Assembly: GCF_022458985.1 (NCBI RefSeq)
Contig: NC_061781.1
Span: 15,775,501-15,839,500, forward strand
Source: Mugil cephalus
Taxonomy: Eukaryota > Chordata > Actinopteri > Mugiliformes > Mugilidae
Reading direction: 5' to 3'
DNA length: 64,000 bases
Position numbers and translations under genes: made by a program. Shown piece by piece: positions 1 through 14,192 of this stretch. How positions within the stretch are numbered: the first letter of the stretch is position 1; every line of letters starts with the position of its first letter. The notes beneath the pieces are model-generated. The model did no database searches and had not been told where the DNA came from. It was given only the letters and a program-made list of their open reading frames with translations.

Positions 1-3000
1 CTAAACACTTTGTCTCTCCTCCATTAATTGTGCTCCACTTACATCACGTGCCTCGACTACAAGCTGAAGAGATGGTACCTTGGAACCTATCCACCCCTGC
101 TTGTTCTCTATGTTGATGCTAACTTCACAGTAGATAAGGAAAACATATCCTATGAAAAAAAAAAAGAAAAAAAAATGGAGAAAAAGCGTTTCTGTTTCCT
201 GATGGACTGGATTAATCTTTCCTTTTCAGGTACACTGCTTTTCAGACATTCAGGCAAAGTAGTTTATCTACGCTTGCTGTCTAATAGAATTTAAGCATTT
301 AGCAGGCCAGACAAATAACCAGTGTAATAAATCATCCATTTTTTTTGTGTAGCAGGGCATCAGAGAGGCTGCTGCTTGGACAGGCTGTTTGAAGTTCGGG
401 CAGTTTCATTACACACGTGTCAACAACATGTACAAAGTTTAATGGTCCCGTAGTGAACTCTGGGGCAATTTAATTTTTTTTTTTTTTTTTTTTTTTAACA
501 CTTCAAGCAGCAAAATGAAAGCCTTTATTTTTTTCCCCAAGAAGATTATTTTGCAGCCAGCGATACAATATACACACCACGGTATTTTTTTTTTTTTTTA
601 ATCCCGCAGCGTCTCACTGAGCCCATGTGTCGAGAGAGAAACGGTGTCAAGTTTAATTAGCAAATTCTCGCAGCAAATGTGGACACCTTGTTGACACATC
701 CATTCCACATGAGCTATTGCTGATTCCTTTGAATGCAATTTACATAATTATACCTCATCCGGCCCTGTGAAGCACATGCCTCAAACGCCACGTTGCTCGC
801 AGCGGAAAAACACATGAGGAAATGCAGCCATATTGACGCTCGTGGCAAGGAAGCGCTAAATGCTGAAGCTCCTTCTTCCATCTGCATTGTATGAGGCGCG
901 ATGGTCGTGCAGAATTAAAGATATGAGCACCCCCCCTCCCTCCCCATCCCCACCACCTCACCATACATGCACCACACATACGTGACACCACTTCGTCTTA
1001 GAACACGCACACAGAAATCTCCCTGCTTGGATGATATGACCTACATTCCTGCGATCCTTTGCACTTACTGCACATATTTAAGTTGATCCATCTTATGCAA
1101 AACCCACAGTGCACCTCTCACTCGAAAACAGAAATTCTCATCTACATGCTGCAATATTGCAGAACGCCGATATAAGCTCTCCGGTCAACAAACACCCATC
1201 TTCCCCGAAGTACAATGAAGCATGACAGCCTGAATTGCCAAAGCGTACCGTCGGAGGGCTCCTCCAAAGGTCCCTTGCATTGAATTTCCCTCTGAATCAT
1301 GTCTTGCTCATCTAATAACTTTGTTTATGTGTGCTGAGGGACATGTCTGCGGAGACACCTTGAATACTGGGATACAGCTCTCGGTCCAAACATAAAGAGG
1401 GAAATGAAATATTCACCCGCCTTATTGTCTCCAAACTCCAGGAGAAGAATCAATAAAACATAACATCGGCTTCTTTTTGAGTTTAAGACCTCCAGTGGGG
1501 TTTGAAACCCCCATGTGACGTCGGGAGCTTTATTCTCGCATATGAAAACACCAGAGTTTTATTTTGATGTTTGAATTAATCAGCAGAGAGCATCTTCAGA
1601 ACAAAAAGATCTGATGTTGCCTGTGGGATCAGCAGGCCATCGGAGACTCCACCGCCCGTTTTTAAAAGCGCCTTTTTGAAGAACGCATTTCAACAGCCCA
1701 TAATAAGCCGCGGCGATTCATAGCGCCTCTCGTATGTGATGTACAAATCTCTGTCTCTTACCACGCATTATATAGCCGCCGCGTAATTTTTTTTTTTTGT
1801 TCTGGTCTATCCCCCTTCGTGATTCAAACCGACTGACTTCAAAGCGTGGTGTTGAAAATGAGTGGCTGGCATGTTTAAACACCACTTTAATGTGAAGGTT
1901 AAATCCCTGTGTGTGAACTGTGTCACTTAACAACAACACAATGGGGCAATTATACCGACCAGGTCAACACGCTGTGTGCACTTGTAAACAAAGGACACGG
2001 CTAAACCGGAGCGGAGTGTGACCCCATTTCCACGTTATTTCAGTGGTAAAAGAAGTCGTTTCTAAAGCAACACCGAACGAAACAATACCCTGGCTTTGCT
2101 CACATGTAACACGTTAGTGTGAAATGCTCATTAAAGGCACCGTTTGCCGTTCTTGGGGACGCCTGGTTATTGCTGTCTTTGTTGAGAATTAGTTTCCAAG
2201 ATCGATAACACCTTCCTAATTGCCAATATTAGCAAAGCTATTGCCAGAAGTCGTTAGGTTGCCTTCACGCATGTTGCGGAGGTACGGCAAAACAGCTCGC
2301 ACGGTTCGGTCTAAACATGCCAAACATACCTGCTAACGCCACCTCTAAGGCTCACTAATTAACACCACACGTCGCCTCTCATTTGTTCAGGCTGCACACA
2401 CAAAAAAAAAAGTGTAAAAACAACAAATTGCGGTTTCACGAAAGGTCATGTGCCGACGTCTAATTTTTACACTCTTGAGTGGACCAGCCAAACAAGATGT
2501 GATGTGCGAAGGTGAGACTCGGCCGACAATTTGTTTCCTGTGCGTGCCTTCTTTCTTTATTTATTCTCGACATAGGTGACGATGTTGATCTACTATAATT
2601 TAAAGATTGGGAATGTATGCAAATACCGAGTTTGTGTGTTAACACCTAAAATGTTAGAAAATTTGGAATACAAAATAAAACCTGTGTGATTTTTTTAAAG
2701 AGCAGAATTTAAAATCCAGAAGCACTTGACATAAAACCATTCTTTGAATCCAACATAGTGACACGGTGGAGAATTCTGAATATGGCTTCATCCAGAGGTC
2801 AGACTGGAAATGTGTGTAAATTAGATAAAACCCGTTTTGCATAATTAAACATAGTAATCAAGTGAAGAAATTATATGGCGACATCTGAACTCTTAAATAT
2901 TTTACGCCATTCGTCTCGGGGTTTTTGCCTACTGCTGATCCTGAGAAGCGTTCTGCGTTGAGACGCAGCTTCGCCAGCTCGTTTAGCACAAATGCAAACC

Positions 3001-6000
3001 TCCTTTCTTACTTTGCGTTTGTGCTAAGTTAAGCTGACCGGCCGCTCGCAGGCATGAGAGGGGTATCGTTTCATCAGTCTCTTGAGCGACTGAAGGTACA
3101 TCTCAAGACGTTGAAGAGAGACAGAGACATGCAAAGAAAGAGAAGAGAATCTGGCATCTGAAAGCATGGGATTTTGAGTTCTTTAAGATCTCCCTCTAGA
3201 GCAATACTCAGCTGAGCTGAGCTCCACCACAGTGTAATTTGCCTCTGATTTCTAATCTTTGTAAAAGAATGTGAAGCTAAGTGCCTTCCACAAATGCAGC
3301 CTATCATGGCATTTCTTCAGGCACATTATGGACCAGAGTGATTAGAGAACTTAAAATGCAAAGGCATCCCTTGGAACTGAATGCATTTACAATCCCATTA
3401 AATATGGAATTGTGTCTGTGGGCCAACGGTAAATTTGAAATATCTTTCCCTGCAACCGATTTTTATTTATTTTTTTCCTCGTTTTTGGTTTGCCGTTCGC
3501 CTCTTTCACTCTCTTGGTGAATCTGTTTGAGGCTGTGAATAATTTCCCAGTAACTTTCACGGCATTATCTGCACCAGACGCGGTTATATAACATTAATCA
3601 CAAACTGGCTATCTCCAATCCGATCGCTATTTCCAATCAACATCATGCGCACATTTGTTATGACTGATGATTCTCGCAATTTATTGCTTTCTGCTGTGCA
3701 TAAAAGCAGCTATGAATTACCGTCTGCACAAAGATTTGAAATTGAATATTAATATGAAATGCAGCTTGAATTCTGAGCCTTTCTTTCTGTGCAGTGTGAA
3801 GTCCTCTTGTAGAAGTGACCTTGAGCTCATGTATTCTATGTGGGTTATTAGGAGATACTGAGATATCCACACAGCTTGAACCTTAGAGAGGTCATAATGA
3901 GCCGAAAAACAATCACGGCTCGAAAGAGAATAAAATGCTTATGTATATACAAACTATTCCCATTTGAAGACAATACAATCAAATGTAACATGTAAATGGA
4001 GGTACAATGAGCGGGAAAATGCACACCACAACAAAAAAAAACATCTGCTAAGTAACCTTTTCCCCAACCATAAACGACCATTAACTCGTCACAAATTAAC
4101 ATAAACTCCTCCGCGTCCCAGTTCAAACTAACGCTGCATTGTGCTGTAATAATCCATCTATCACAACAACCGCTTGACCCGGTTTAATGTAATCCAAAGA
4201 GAATCGCCCACACTGAATCCTATGATCACCTCCGTCCTCATTAAAGCAGAAATCACCCTGCGTAACGCGCGGCTCCGCGTTGAGCTGATAAAAGGAACAA
4301 CTGTTTACGAACCTGTTAACCGAACGATTCTGGAGGCTTTTACACTCCGCTGGTTTAAAGGTACTTTATAATGTCGCTTTGCCCCCGAGCATTGAAGTCG
4401 TGATGCTCTCACGTAATATGACCTTGTAAAGTGTGGTAAGGAAACAGGCACGTCTTCATTTGTATGGTTTTAGTTTTTGGTCCGGATGAGCGTACCTCTA
4501 CTGAATTGCAATTTGTGTGCAAAAGTTTAAAATTTTGTTTATGTGGAAGCGAAGCAAATGCAAGCCCCGCAGCGACCATTTAAATTACCTCTCCCCAAAT
4601 TAATGCACCGTTCCTTTTTAATTCATGAACTTATAAAATAGGTTAGAAAATAGTTTCAGACACAAATTGCGCCCTAATTTTCTTTTGTTCCGTCTTGCTA
4701 CAAATGTAAGAGCTCTCATTAAGAGCCATCAGCTGACAAATAAATCATGTACCTCATAATATATACTAGAATTCACAACATGCCGTGTAACGTCACAGTC
4801 TCTTCAAAACTATGGGCTCCTCTAAGTAACTGACGGAGTATGAAAATAAAACTAATTGATGCCTGCAAAGCAGAGGAAGGCACTGCAAACCTTTCAAAGT
4901 TCCCCCAGCTAGCAATTTCCCCTGTCTAAAATGTCAAAGAATTAGCCATTAAGGGGGGAGCTGTGGAAGTAAAGACGAGATCCGGCACACCAAGAAAGAT
5001 AAAACTGCTCATCTGCTGGGCAGAAAGGAAAAGACTGCAGAAGAAGACGAAGGCGTAGCCGTGAGCCGTGAGAGAGTCGGACAGAAGGGAACACCACCTC
5101 AGCCCACCTACCTGTGACTCCTACACGGAAGTCACTGTCCAGAGTCTGCAAAGCAACATCTGGAAACAACTGCTGTGAACTTGAAATCTGAGCACAAGGT
5201 ATGTTTGGAGAAAAAATAAATAAATGAGCTAAACGAAAAGAGCACCTCGCCATCTGTTAGGCACCGGGGTGAAGATTCTGCTCGGGGGCTTACAGTATGT
5301 GGCAGCCAATCTCACCGGAAACATTGTTAATGTAGGAGGAAGAATTCCACCGAGTGTCAAGAAATTCTGAACGCAAATGCCATGCACTCGGCTAAGACGC
5401 TGAAAATATTTATTCTTTTTTAAACAAAAATAGTCCAACTCTGAACTCCTAACTTAAGTAGAATTTGAGAATGTTTGTTAAAGGTTTACATTTACATCAG
5501 CCTATGATATGAGGTTTGTGTTTATTACCCCAAATCCTAGCCGATTATCTGGATACAAGGCTGATGGAAGTGGCATTTAACCTAATTTTTTCCCCTCCTG
5601 TCAACTTTGTGTCTGAACATTGTCTAACTGCTAAATGCTTGTTTGCCATTAAATTTAGTTATTTTTTTTAAATCATTATTTCATTCATTGATTAAAACAA
5701 AACAATTCAATATAAACGCAAATGTTCCCAAATCTGAATGAAAGGGAACAGAAAGAATATTAATCTTATATAATCTGCCACTTTACCCCAGGAATCAATT
5801 CATAAAGAACTTAAATTTACAAAAAAACAACAACACAATAAGCAGCAAAATAATGATAATAATGAAATAAAATAGGTATTGGCCCAGACTGACGGTCACG
5901 TTTAGTTCCCAAGATACAATTCCATCACACAAACAAAACAAATAAACAAAATGAAATGACTTTTCATGACTACACAATGGGTAGGACAATCAAACTATCA

Positions 6001-7270
6001 CGTTTTGTTATATTTCCTGAACGTACCGTACGTAATCATTCTTTTAAATGTAAATTTCTTTGGTTTCCTTGTTCAGATTGTTCCATGAACTGATTCTTTT
6101 CACAGAAACACAACGTTCAATAAGTTTAGTCCTGAATCTTGTTTTTTTTTTTTTTTTTAAGATCTGTTCCTTTTAAGTTATACTTGCTTTCTCTTTTTTC
6201 TCTTTTGTGGATGTTGATTTTTTTATGAGCTTTAGCCATAATTTGCAGAATACTGCAATAACTCCACTAACTCTTGAAATTTCAACAATTTTAACGGAAG
6301 AAATAATGGATTTGTTGGATCTTTAAGGGAGCGTTCACATGTTCATTTTACCCCTTTGTTAACATCAAAAGACGGTTTCATCCTGACTAAACAAAATCAC
6401 AAAACCACAGGCAGATAGTGCCACCAAATAACGACTAAAGCCACAACCCATACCAGAAATAACCTCAGCCCAGCCTACGAACTGAAATGAAATGTACAAC
6501 AAAACACCGCACCACAACCTGCCGCCACACGAGTGAGCAAAACTACTGCGCTCAGCAACAGCGAAACACAAACAGACCCATCACTGTCCAGAATGGCCCA
6601 CTGGCGGCGGTTGTGTCCCCCTCTCTCAGCTTTATGCCCCCTCTCCTGATGACCAAGTGGGGACAGGTGCACCAAATCACCTGCTGCATAATGAGGGATG
6701 GGCAGCACCTGGAGGCACACAAGAGAGAGGAGCAAGCACACGTGCTAAAAAACACACGCGGTAGCCTAACGCACAGGGCGTGGCACCATAACTATGAAGT
6801 TTTCCTCTCGGATAAAGTAGTAATTAATAAGATGTATTAGTAGTAGTAGTAGTCATTTGTATATTTCCATGTGAGCGTGCTGCTTCAAGGTCTGTTGGCA
6901 GCCTTGGTGAGAATCTGTTTAAAGGATTAGGAGAAAAAAAATCAATTACTCTCTGTATTTAGAGCAATTTTTGTATATTATCTTACATCAAAACATGAGA
7001 ATGTAATGACATCTGCGTGAACAAACAAACACGTTCTGTTGCGATCGTATGTCGGGAAAGCTTCTGCTATGAAATGGCCCACCCACCTTTGTTGTTCACT
7101 GCAGCCTCTGCCATTTAAATGTGTCTCTGTGGGTTCTTCACAATGACTCACATCATTATTGCCACTGTTGGCATTATTGTTTCAGATTATTTTCAGTGCT
7201 TCAACCGAAGCAAGCTGTGGACTGTGTGGAGGACTAACTGTGTGGAGGACTAGAAATAAATAGTGAAAGA
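1..7270. other. Intergenic flank upstream of pcdh8, no gene found
   Basis: No open reading frame here resembles a known protein, and none is bounded by good splice signals. The stretch is AT-rich, with long poly(T)/poly(A) runs (around 475-496, 585-600 and 6141-6159) and short low-complexity patches. It is the distal 5' flank of the developmental gene pcdh8, so it could carry enhancers, but that cannot be judged from one sequence. Confidence 0.6.
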
Positions 7271-7272
7271 TA

Positions 7273-7675
7273 CACTGCCAAAAAAAATAAATAAATAAAA
7301 AGGCACCACCTGGAATTAACTAAACAAATAGGTACGAACCTCGTATTGGATAATTACTGTATGGGCGATTATCTTTAAGCTGGCAACGAGTTATTTAACC
7401 CCAACTGATGCAATGAGCAGCTTCTCATTTCTTAAACAACCATGTGGAAAGACACATCCTGTGGACGTGGAAAATATGTTACTCTGTTTGAGAAGGGCCA
7501 AATCACTGGCATGCATCAAGCAGAGAAAACATCTAAGGAGACTGTAGCAGAAATTACTAAAATTGGGTTAAGAACTGCCCAACGCATCATTAAAAACTGG
7601 AAGGATGGTAGGGAACCACCGTCTGCAAGGTTGGAATGTGGTCGGACAAATATCCTGACTTATACAGATGCTGGG
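7273..7675 (+). mobile_element. 5' fragment of a Tc1/mariner transposon
   Basis: A TA dinucleotide at 7271-7272 is followed by a terminal repeat starting cactgccaaaa, then the leader typical of a fish Tc1 family. From about 7442 there is an open stretch that reads as the N-terminal helix-turn-helix part of a Tc1 transposase, including the segment TAQRIIKNWKDG. The homology stops near 7675 and no right-hand terminal repeat follows, so the catalytic DDE domain is missing and the copy is dead. Family assignment is from recalled fish Tc1 sequences. Confidence 0.75.
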
Positions 7676-9280
7676 TCATGGAACATCTGGCCTGTGTTTA
7701 TCTGTGATTCTCTTAACTATGTAGTCGTAAGGGTAGCTTGTGCAAAAACACAGTTGCACTTCGCAAATTTACTCTAATCTCTAATCTAATGAGGCCCAAT
7801 AAAGGTTTGACAGAACATCTAAAAAAAAAAAGGAGCAGCCATGCTAACGTATGTGTTTCGTGTAGTTCACAGCTTAAACGTAAATTCCAGTTTGCGGTTA
7901 GAAGTCAGTGACATACACTTCACAGGGGTGATACTTCAGTCCTGCAATAAGTGCAACATGAATCAAATCATATACACTTTATTTGCAACTCAACTCTCGA
8001 TTGTGTTCTGCCGTTGAGGTCTAATGCTCTGGATTGTGTCCACGCTTTAACGTGTCATGGTTTAAGACTTATAGAAATATATGATTCAAACTATACATTT
8101 AACCACTTACACCATTTAATGGTTCTTGATCAAAAAGCCGTGCTATTCTGGATTTATGTCTTCATCATCTCCTCTTATGTGGCTTTTCACAAACCTGTGA
8201 ATAGCGAATTTTTTCTTCCATTCGGCTGCAGAATTATAGTCGGTTCAGACGCTGATATTGAGCGATAAGGTCTGTCTCGCAGTCGGCATTTCATACACAC
8301 CCCGAAAGGTGCTGAAAGGAGTTGAGGTGAGGGCACAGAACAGTCCAATCAAATTCATCTGTGTCAGACAAATTCTTGTTTTGGAGGAATTTTTGTAGAG
8401 GGACATTGAAAAGGGGAAAGCTTCTCTTCGTTTGAAATATCAACATGTTCCGTGACATTAAGTGAAACTGGGGTAAAGTTCTTCTTATAGACATCGGGTG
8501 TATGTACTCTTGTGGATATGTAGTTCCCATTCCTGTTCCTGTTTGAGGACTGTCCTCAAAGCCCCAGAGACAAACCTATATTGTCAGCAAACCCGTCTCT
8601 TTGTCCCAAAAAAAACTAAAGGACGAGAATTAACATGCGATTTTGAAAGATAAAAAAGACAAAATAAAGGATGCTTTGATCTCGAATTTGAGACACTTTT
8701 CTCTGAGATACTCTTCAAAGAAACCCTACATCCACATCCAGTCTTGCCTACAGGCTACAGTCGAGGTTGGAACCCTCTCAGATCACATTTCTCCTTTTTA
8801 TAGTGCAATATAACCAAAAATAATTCAGCCAATGCTGCATCAAAAGGTCAACATTTGTCTCGGGATAATTAAGCTGCTCCCATTGAACCTCCAACAAAAC
8901 CTTTCTCATCCCACCAGACAAAACAGCTGGGCTGGTTTTGTGAGCGCACGCACGCGCTCGTGCACGCGCGCGCACACGCGCACACATCCACACGCACCCG
9001 TGCGCGCTCAGAGAACGAACGAACCGAACATCAAAAGAAAAGAAATAGGCTTTTGCTAAATAAAACCATCACCCCGTAATGGCTGTAATAAGACGATAAA
9101 CAGTGCAGGAGCTATCTTAAAGCTGTGGCATATCTTTCTGCCCCTTTTCTTCTGTTTTGCAACTTCCTTCAGTGTGCACTTTCAAAAAATAGGCTTAGAG
9201 CTTCTTTTTTTCCCCCATAAGGAGGTATTTTTAATTCTAAAGCGAGGGATTGGTCACACTTCGTCTCATTAGCATGAGGA
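7676..9280. other. Intergenic region proximal to pcdh8
   Basis: No gene is recognised. The only distinct structure is the alternating purine-pyrimidine tract at 8942-9006. The rest is unremarkable AT-rich sequence leading into the pcdh8 promoter. Confidence 0.55.
8942..9006. repeat. Alternating GC/CA purine-pyrimidine tract
   Basis: About 65 bases of nearly unbroken purine-pyrimidine alternation built from gc, ca and cg steps. Such tracts can adopt left-handed Z-DNA under negative supercoiling. It lies about 340 bases upstream of the predicted TATA box of pcdh8. Confidence 0.8.
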
Positions 9281-9290
9281 GCTGTATAAA
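9249..9290 (+). promoter_or_regulatory. pcdh8: pcdh8 core promoter: inverted CCAAT box and TATA box
   Basis: ATTGG (reverse CCAAT) is at 9250-9253 and TATAAA at 9285-9290. This is about 180 bases upstream of the pcdh8 start codon and leaves a 5' UTR of roughly 150 bases if transcription starts near 9315. The spacing between the two boxes is typical. No experimental start site is available here. Confidence 0.6.
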
Positions 9291-9466
9291 CCCCGCCACT
9301 GCAGAATTTTGAGCTGTGTTGAAGGCGAGGCAACAAGCGTATCTGACTGGCTGCGCGTAAAAGAGCGAGTAACTTTCACTTTTCAGCACAGTTCAGTTCA
9401 TAAAAGCGGGAGCTGTATGGAGAGCTCGCTCCAGAGGTGAACTGCTCTCAACTGTTCAGCACCACA

Positions 9467-12400
9467 ATGAGGATGCTTACCGAGGGAAAGATAACAAAGA
9501 AGATGATAACTTATTGGCACCGCTGGATTTTTATATTCTCAATCTATCTTTTTTTATTTTCCTCACGGGCTCACTCCGAAGGAAATACGATACGATATCA
9601 AACCAGAGAGGAGGACGCACCAGGTACGGTCATCGGGAACCTTGCCAAGGACATGTCCTTGAGTCTGTCTCACTCCTCCAAAACCAATTTCAGGATGATG
9701 AAACAATTCAACGATTCATTCATCAGGGTAAGAGAAAGCGACGGGGAACTCACTGTCGGGGAACGAATTGACAGGGAAAGAATCTGCAGACACACTCCAC
9801 AGTGTCTGATTACTTTTGACGCGGTTAATTTCTCCAAAGATCGCTACAAATTGATTCACGTTGAGGTGGAAATAAAGGACGTCAATGACAACTCTCCCGA
9901 GTTTCCAAACAAGGAATCTGTGGTGGAGATCTCGGAGAATGCAGCGGTTGGGTCCCGGATCCCTTTGGACCCAGCTGTGGACGCGGATGTCGGATCAAAC
10001 TACATACAAAGCTATCAAATTTCTGTAAACAGTCATTTTACCATTGATGTGCTCCTGAGAGCGGATGGGGTTAAATATGCGGAATTGGTTCTAATGAAAG
10101 AGCTAGACAGGGAGACTCAGTCATCATACACTGTGGAGCTGATCGCCACAGACGGAGGAAACCCACACAGATCGGGGTCAACAAAGATAACTATCAGAGT
10201 GTCCGACTTTAACGACAATAGTCCCGTTTTTGACCAGAACAGTTTCTCAGTCAGTCTGCCCGAGGACGCGCCGGTCGGCACTGTTATACTTGACTTAAAC
10301 GCAGTTGATGCTGATGAAGGTTTAAACGGAGAGGTCGTCTACGGGTTCGGAAAACAGGTTTCTCATGAGATCCGAGAACTTTTCCAAGTGGATAATAAAT
10401 CAGGGCGCCTGACTCTCAGGAGTCCTGTGGATTTTGAGGACAAAAGGACCTACGAGCTAGACGTGCAGGCGACTGATCTGGGACCCAACCCGACCCCCTC
10501 AGTGTGCAAAATCATAATTCACGTCACAGACGTTAATGACAATGCCCCAGAAATCAGTATCACCCCAATGACCTCCATCACGACAGGCATTGCATACATC
10601 AGCGAGGCGGCAGACAAGGACAGTCTGGTCGCGCTGATCAGCACCTTGGACAGAGACTCTGGTGTTAACAGCCAGGTCCACTGCACGCTGTACGGCCACG
10701 ATCATTTCAAACTACGTCAGGCGTACGAAGACAGCTACATGATAGTTACAGCAGCAGCCCTAGACAGGGAGAGGATTAGTGAGTATAACTTGACTGTCAT
10801 GGCTGAGGATTTTGGGTCACCTCCACAGAGAAAAATCACCCAGTACACCATTAGGCTCAGCGACGAGAATGACAACGCCCCTCACTTTGCCAAAGCTGTC
10901 TATGAAGTTTCAGTGCTGGAAAACAACGCCCCGGGCGCTTACATCACCACAGTCGAGGCCAGCGACGCGGATCTGGGCAACAATGGGAAAATTACTTACA
11001 GACTAATGGACGGCGTTATTATGGGATCCCCAGTTAACACGTTTGTGTCGCTTAATTCGGTGTCTGGCTCCATATACGCGCTGAGAAGTTTTAACTATGA
11101 AGTAATGAAACATCTAGACATACACATTCAAGCAAGTGACGGGGGGTCACCACAGCTGCAGAGCACAGCTGTCATCAGATTAAAAATAGTTGATCAGAAT
11201 GACAACCAGCCTTCTATCATAGAGCCCCCACTCTACAAGGGATCTGCCGAGGTTTTCCTGCCCAAAGATGCACCTGCAGGTTATTTGGTAACCCAGATAA
11301 AGGCCACGGATGCTGATGAAGGCATAAACGCACAGCTGTCCTACAAAATCACAGAGGGGGGGCACCTGGGTTTCTCGATCAACAAAGACTCCGGGAAGGT
11401 GCACGTCAGTCGACAGCTGACGTATGATCTCGCAGACAATGTCAAAGTCACAGTGGCGGTCGTTGACAATGGATCCCCCGCGCTCACCTCCACAGCCATT
11501 ATACACTTCAGTTTCATAGAAGGTACTCTGCCTAGTCTGCCTTCCTCTGCTGAGAATGGCAATGAGGAGCTCTTTGAATGGGACATGTCTATAGCCATAA
11601 TTATCGTCCTGGCAGGGAGTTGCTCTCTCCTCCTGCTGGCTATCATTCTCATCACAACCATATGCAGCCGTCGGAAAAAGGAGACAAGGGAGGGGGGCTT
11701 TGATGAAAAAGAAGACATACCAAATGTGGACAACGTGGAAGGTGGTCACATTGATTCAGTGATTGTCAACCACAAAGGCAAAGTGTTTGATGCCAGCCCT
11801 TTCCCCGATAAACCTCCACTGGCCGGCAGCAGCACAGCAGAGACAGGCTGTGAGGATGGCAGGCAGAAAGCAGGCATCTTTGAGTCAAACAACAGAGTGA
11901 TGGAGGGCAAATTAAAGGTACGCTAATAACCTGAGACAGTACAGCGCGCTGGCTCTGTCGTCTCTTGCATTTTTGACTCAAAACGTGTGTGCATGTGTTT
12001 GCGTCTGTTGCAGGGTTATTCTACTCTACCGGGATACGGGAAAGAAACTGTCAGACCAATAACAATATGGAAGGGCAATTCCTTCACAACCATCTCAGCC
12101 AGAGATCCCCACATCAGCGGCAAGGACAGTGGCAAAGGGGACAGCGACTTCAATGACAGCGATTCTGACATAAGTGGAGATGTGCACAAGAAAGAGTCGC
12201 CGCCAATGAACAGTGAGTGTCAGAAAAATGTAATGATACATTTACACTGAAAAGAAGTCAAACAAGAGTACTTAGGGGTCAAATCCATACAGTGGTGCAT
12301 GATTTATTTATGAATATAGTGCAAATTTTAAACTGTGCACAGGACAGACTGTACCAAGATACAGCTGTATATTTTCCGATACACTGGATATGTTATGATT

Positions 12401-12824
12401 GATTTAGCTCACTGGGATTATTTTTTTCTTCCTTTCACCAAACATCCCCAAACTGCTGAGCTAGCAACCGTATATGTATCACATCCTGACAGCGCTGCTG
12501 ATTTCCACAGGTCTCTGGGCATGCACAAGCGAGTGCAAAGTGCTGGGACACTCGGACCGATGCTGGAGCCCTTCAGCTACAAGGCCCAACACGAGCATGG
12601 CCTCTGGACCACAACTGTCAACGTTCTCCAAGACAGCTTCACTTCCCCGGGACGCCAGAAGGGAAAACTACTACCCGGCTCACATACCAAAAACCAACGG
12701 CCTGCAAAGCGTGTACGAAAAAGTTCAACACCAGGAATTTGATTATATTCTCGTCGGTCCACCGACGCCAGCCAGAATACAGGAAACAGATGAAATATCC
12801 ATCCCAGAGTACACAAACTCTTAA
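9467..12824 (+). CDS. pcdh8: Protocadherin-8 (paraxial protocadherin type)
   Basis: Three coding exons: 9467-11917, 12014-12212 and 12511-12824, joined in frame at good GT/AG sites to give 987 aa. The first in-frame ATG is at 9467; the frame is open to 9437 but has no earlier ATG. A signal peptide (to about residue 37) is followed by six cadherin repeats with calcium motifs [36 protein letters not shown] and DQNDNQPSI, then a membrane helix near residues 707-733. The tail in exons 2-3 carries the delta-2 protocadherin block [13 protein letters not shown] and [17 protein letters not shown], then [10 protein letters not shown] and RCWSP as in PCDH8. The protein mediates weak homophilic adhesion and cell sorting in paraxial mesoderm and brain. 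The large first exon coding the whole ectodomain is usual for the family. Position next to cnmd supports PCDH8 over PCDH17 or PCDH10. Confidence 0.93.
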
Positions 12825-13190
12825 GACAGCTTAAGCAAAGCATTAGTAATTAAAAACAACATTTTGTCTTTATACTGTACAGTACCTTTATCTTAACTGA
12901 CTCTATGTTGGCTTGTTGCTGTGTTTTGTAATGTGTCACGTGCATTTTGGCTCATTTAAGACTGTTCATTGTATCATGTGTAATATGCAAGATTTTCTAC
13001 ATTGATAATATATTTTTCATAATGATTCAATGTATAAAAGACTTTTATTATGAATTTTTAAGAGCATGTGTTACTATTTAAGGGGCATGACCTATGAACA
13101 CTTAGGCCGAAAATGGCCTTTCTGCTGTGGAAAACAATCAATATGAAAAAAATGCCATGTTTGTGGTAAACTTTATCACACTGTTGCGTA

Positions 13191-13196
13191 AATAAA
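13191..13196 (+). terminator. pcdh8: Poly(A) signal of pcdh8
   Basis: AATAAA lies 367 bases after the pcdh8 stop codon, in the sense orientation, with no better candidate before it. It sets a 3' UTR of about 390 bases. Confidence 0.6.
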
Positions 13197-13784
13197 CATT
13201 TGAAAGAAATATTGCATCGCTGTTCCATGACAGTTGAAAATGGACCAGCCTGTAGCTTACAGGAAGCAACTGTGATATTATAAGCAGGCTACAACCTATT
13301 GTCCTGAGGAAATATTCACAGAGCATACAGAACAACCTCAATTAGCCAACTGAATTTATTTGATTTGGCTTAAAGGCGTATAAGCCACAGTAAATACAAT
13401 CTGCTCCTCCAACCATCACGGCTAAATTGATAGCAAGCATTAGCCAATCCCACTGTCTCCTCATTGTACACAGTGTTTCTACCCGATGCCTCGATTTGCA
13501 TGCAAATGTTGCACCGCTGATCAAATTCTCCCACAATTACATGTTTTTCAAAGGTCAAAGAATCCTCTCACCTTTTGTGATTGCCTCCCAGCTTACCAGC
13601 CACCCAAAAGAGAAAGAAAACAGGATTTAATCTGTTTCCAAGCAACAGCAGCACTGAGCATTTGAATCGCTTTTCTTAGTGTTTCTTCTTTTTAAGTTGC
13701 GATCAAGACCGGGCAACCTTGACCACAAAACTCCCTTTCTCCTGCTGTCAAATTAGAAAAATAATAATGAAGGGAAGGTTATGT

Positions 13785-13805
13785 CGGTGTGTGTGTGTGT
13801 GTGTG
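13785..13805. repeat. (GT)n microsatellite
   Basis: About ten GT units in the spacer between pcdh8 and cnmd. The surrounding 13.2-14.19 kb spacer holds no recognised gene apart from the cnmd 5' end. Confidence 0.85.
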
Positions 13806-14192
13806 GCAGCGATTGTGTTCAGCATTGCAGTGTCTCTTGTAGCATGTTGTGGGAATATGAAGATGTCACCGAGACCACAGGGCGGTAAAGGTGGGTTACT
13901 GAAGATATAAAATAATCTCTGAAAGCCCAGTTGACCTATGGTTATGTATCTGCCTTCAAGGAATCATAGACCGAAAGGTTAACCAACAACAAGTCTAATT
14001 ATAGATTGGTACCACAGGGTGGCCACCTTGCTTTGGGCAACTTGGAGACACAGGTAACATTCAGACGAAGAATTTAGCCCAAGTAATTTATATCAACTGT
14101 ACGTCATTCACACTGAAGTGTCAGGGAGCCTTCAGGTGAAAAACCAGACTCTCCAAAGAGAAGCAGTTAGAGAAGGAAGCACAGAGGACATC

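Noticed and set aside
6487-6840. 117-residue open frame
   Set aside because: No family resemblance or splice structure was seen. The composition looks like repeat-derived sequence.
9437-9466. pcdh8 start ten codons upstream
   Set aside because: Position 9437 is GTG, not ATG. The first ATG in frame is at 9467 and is followed by a good signal peptide.
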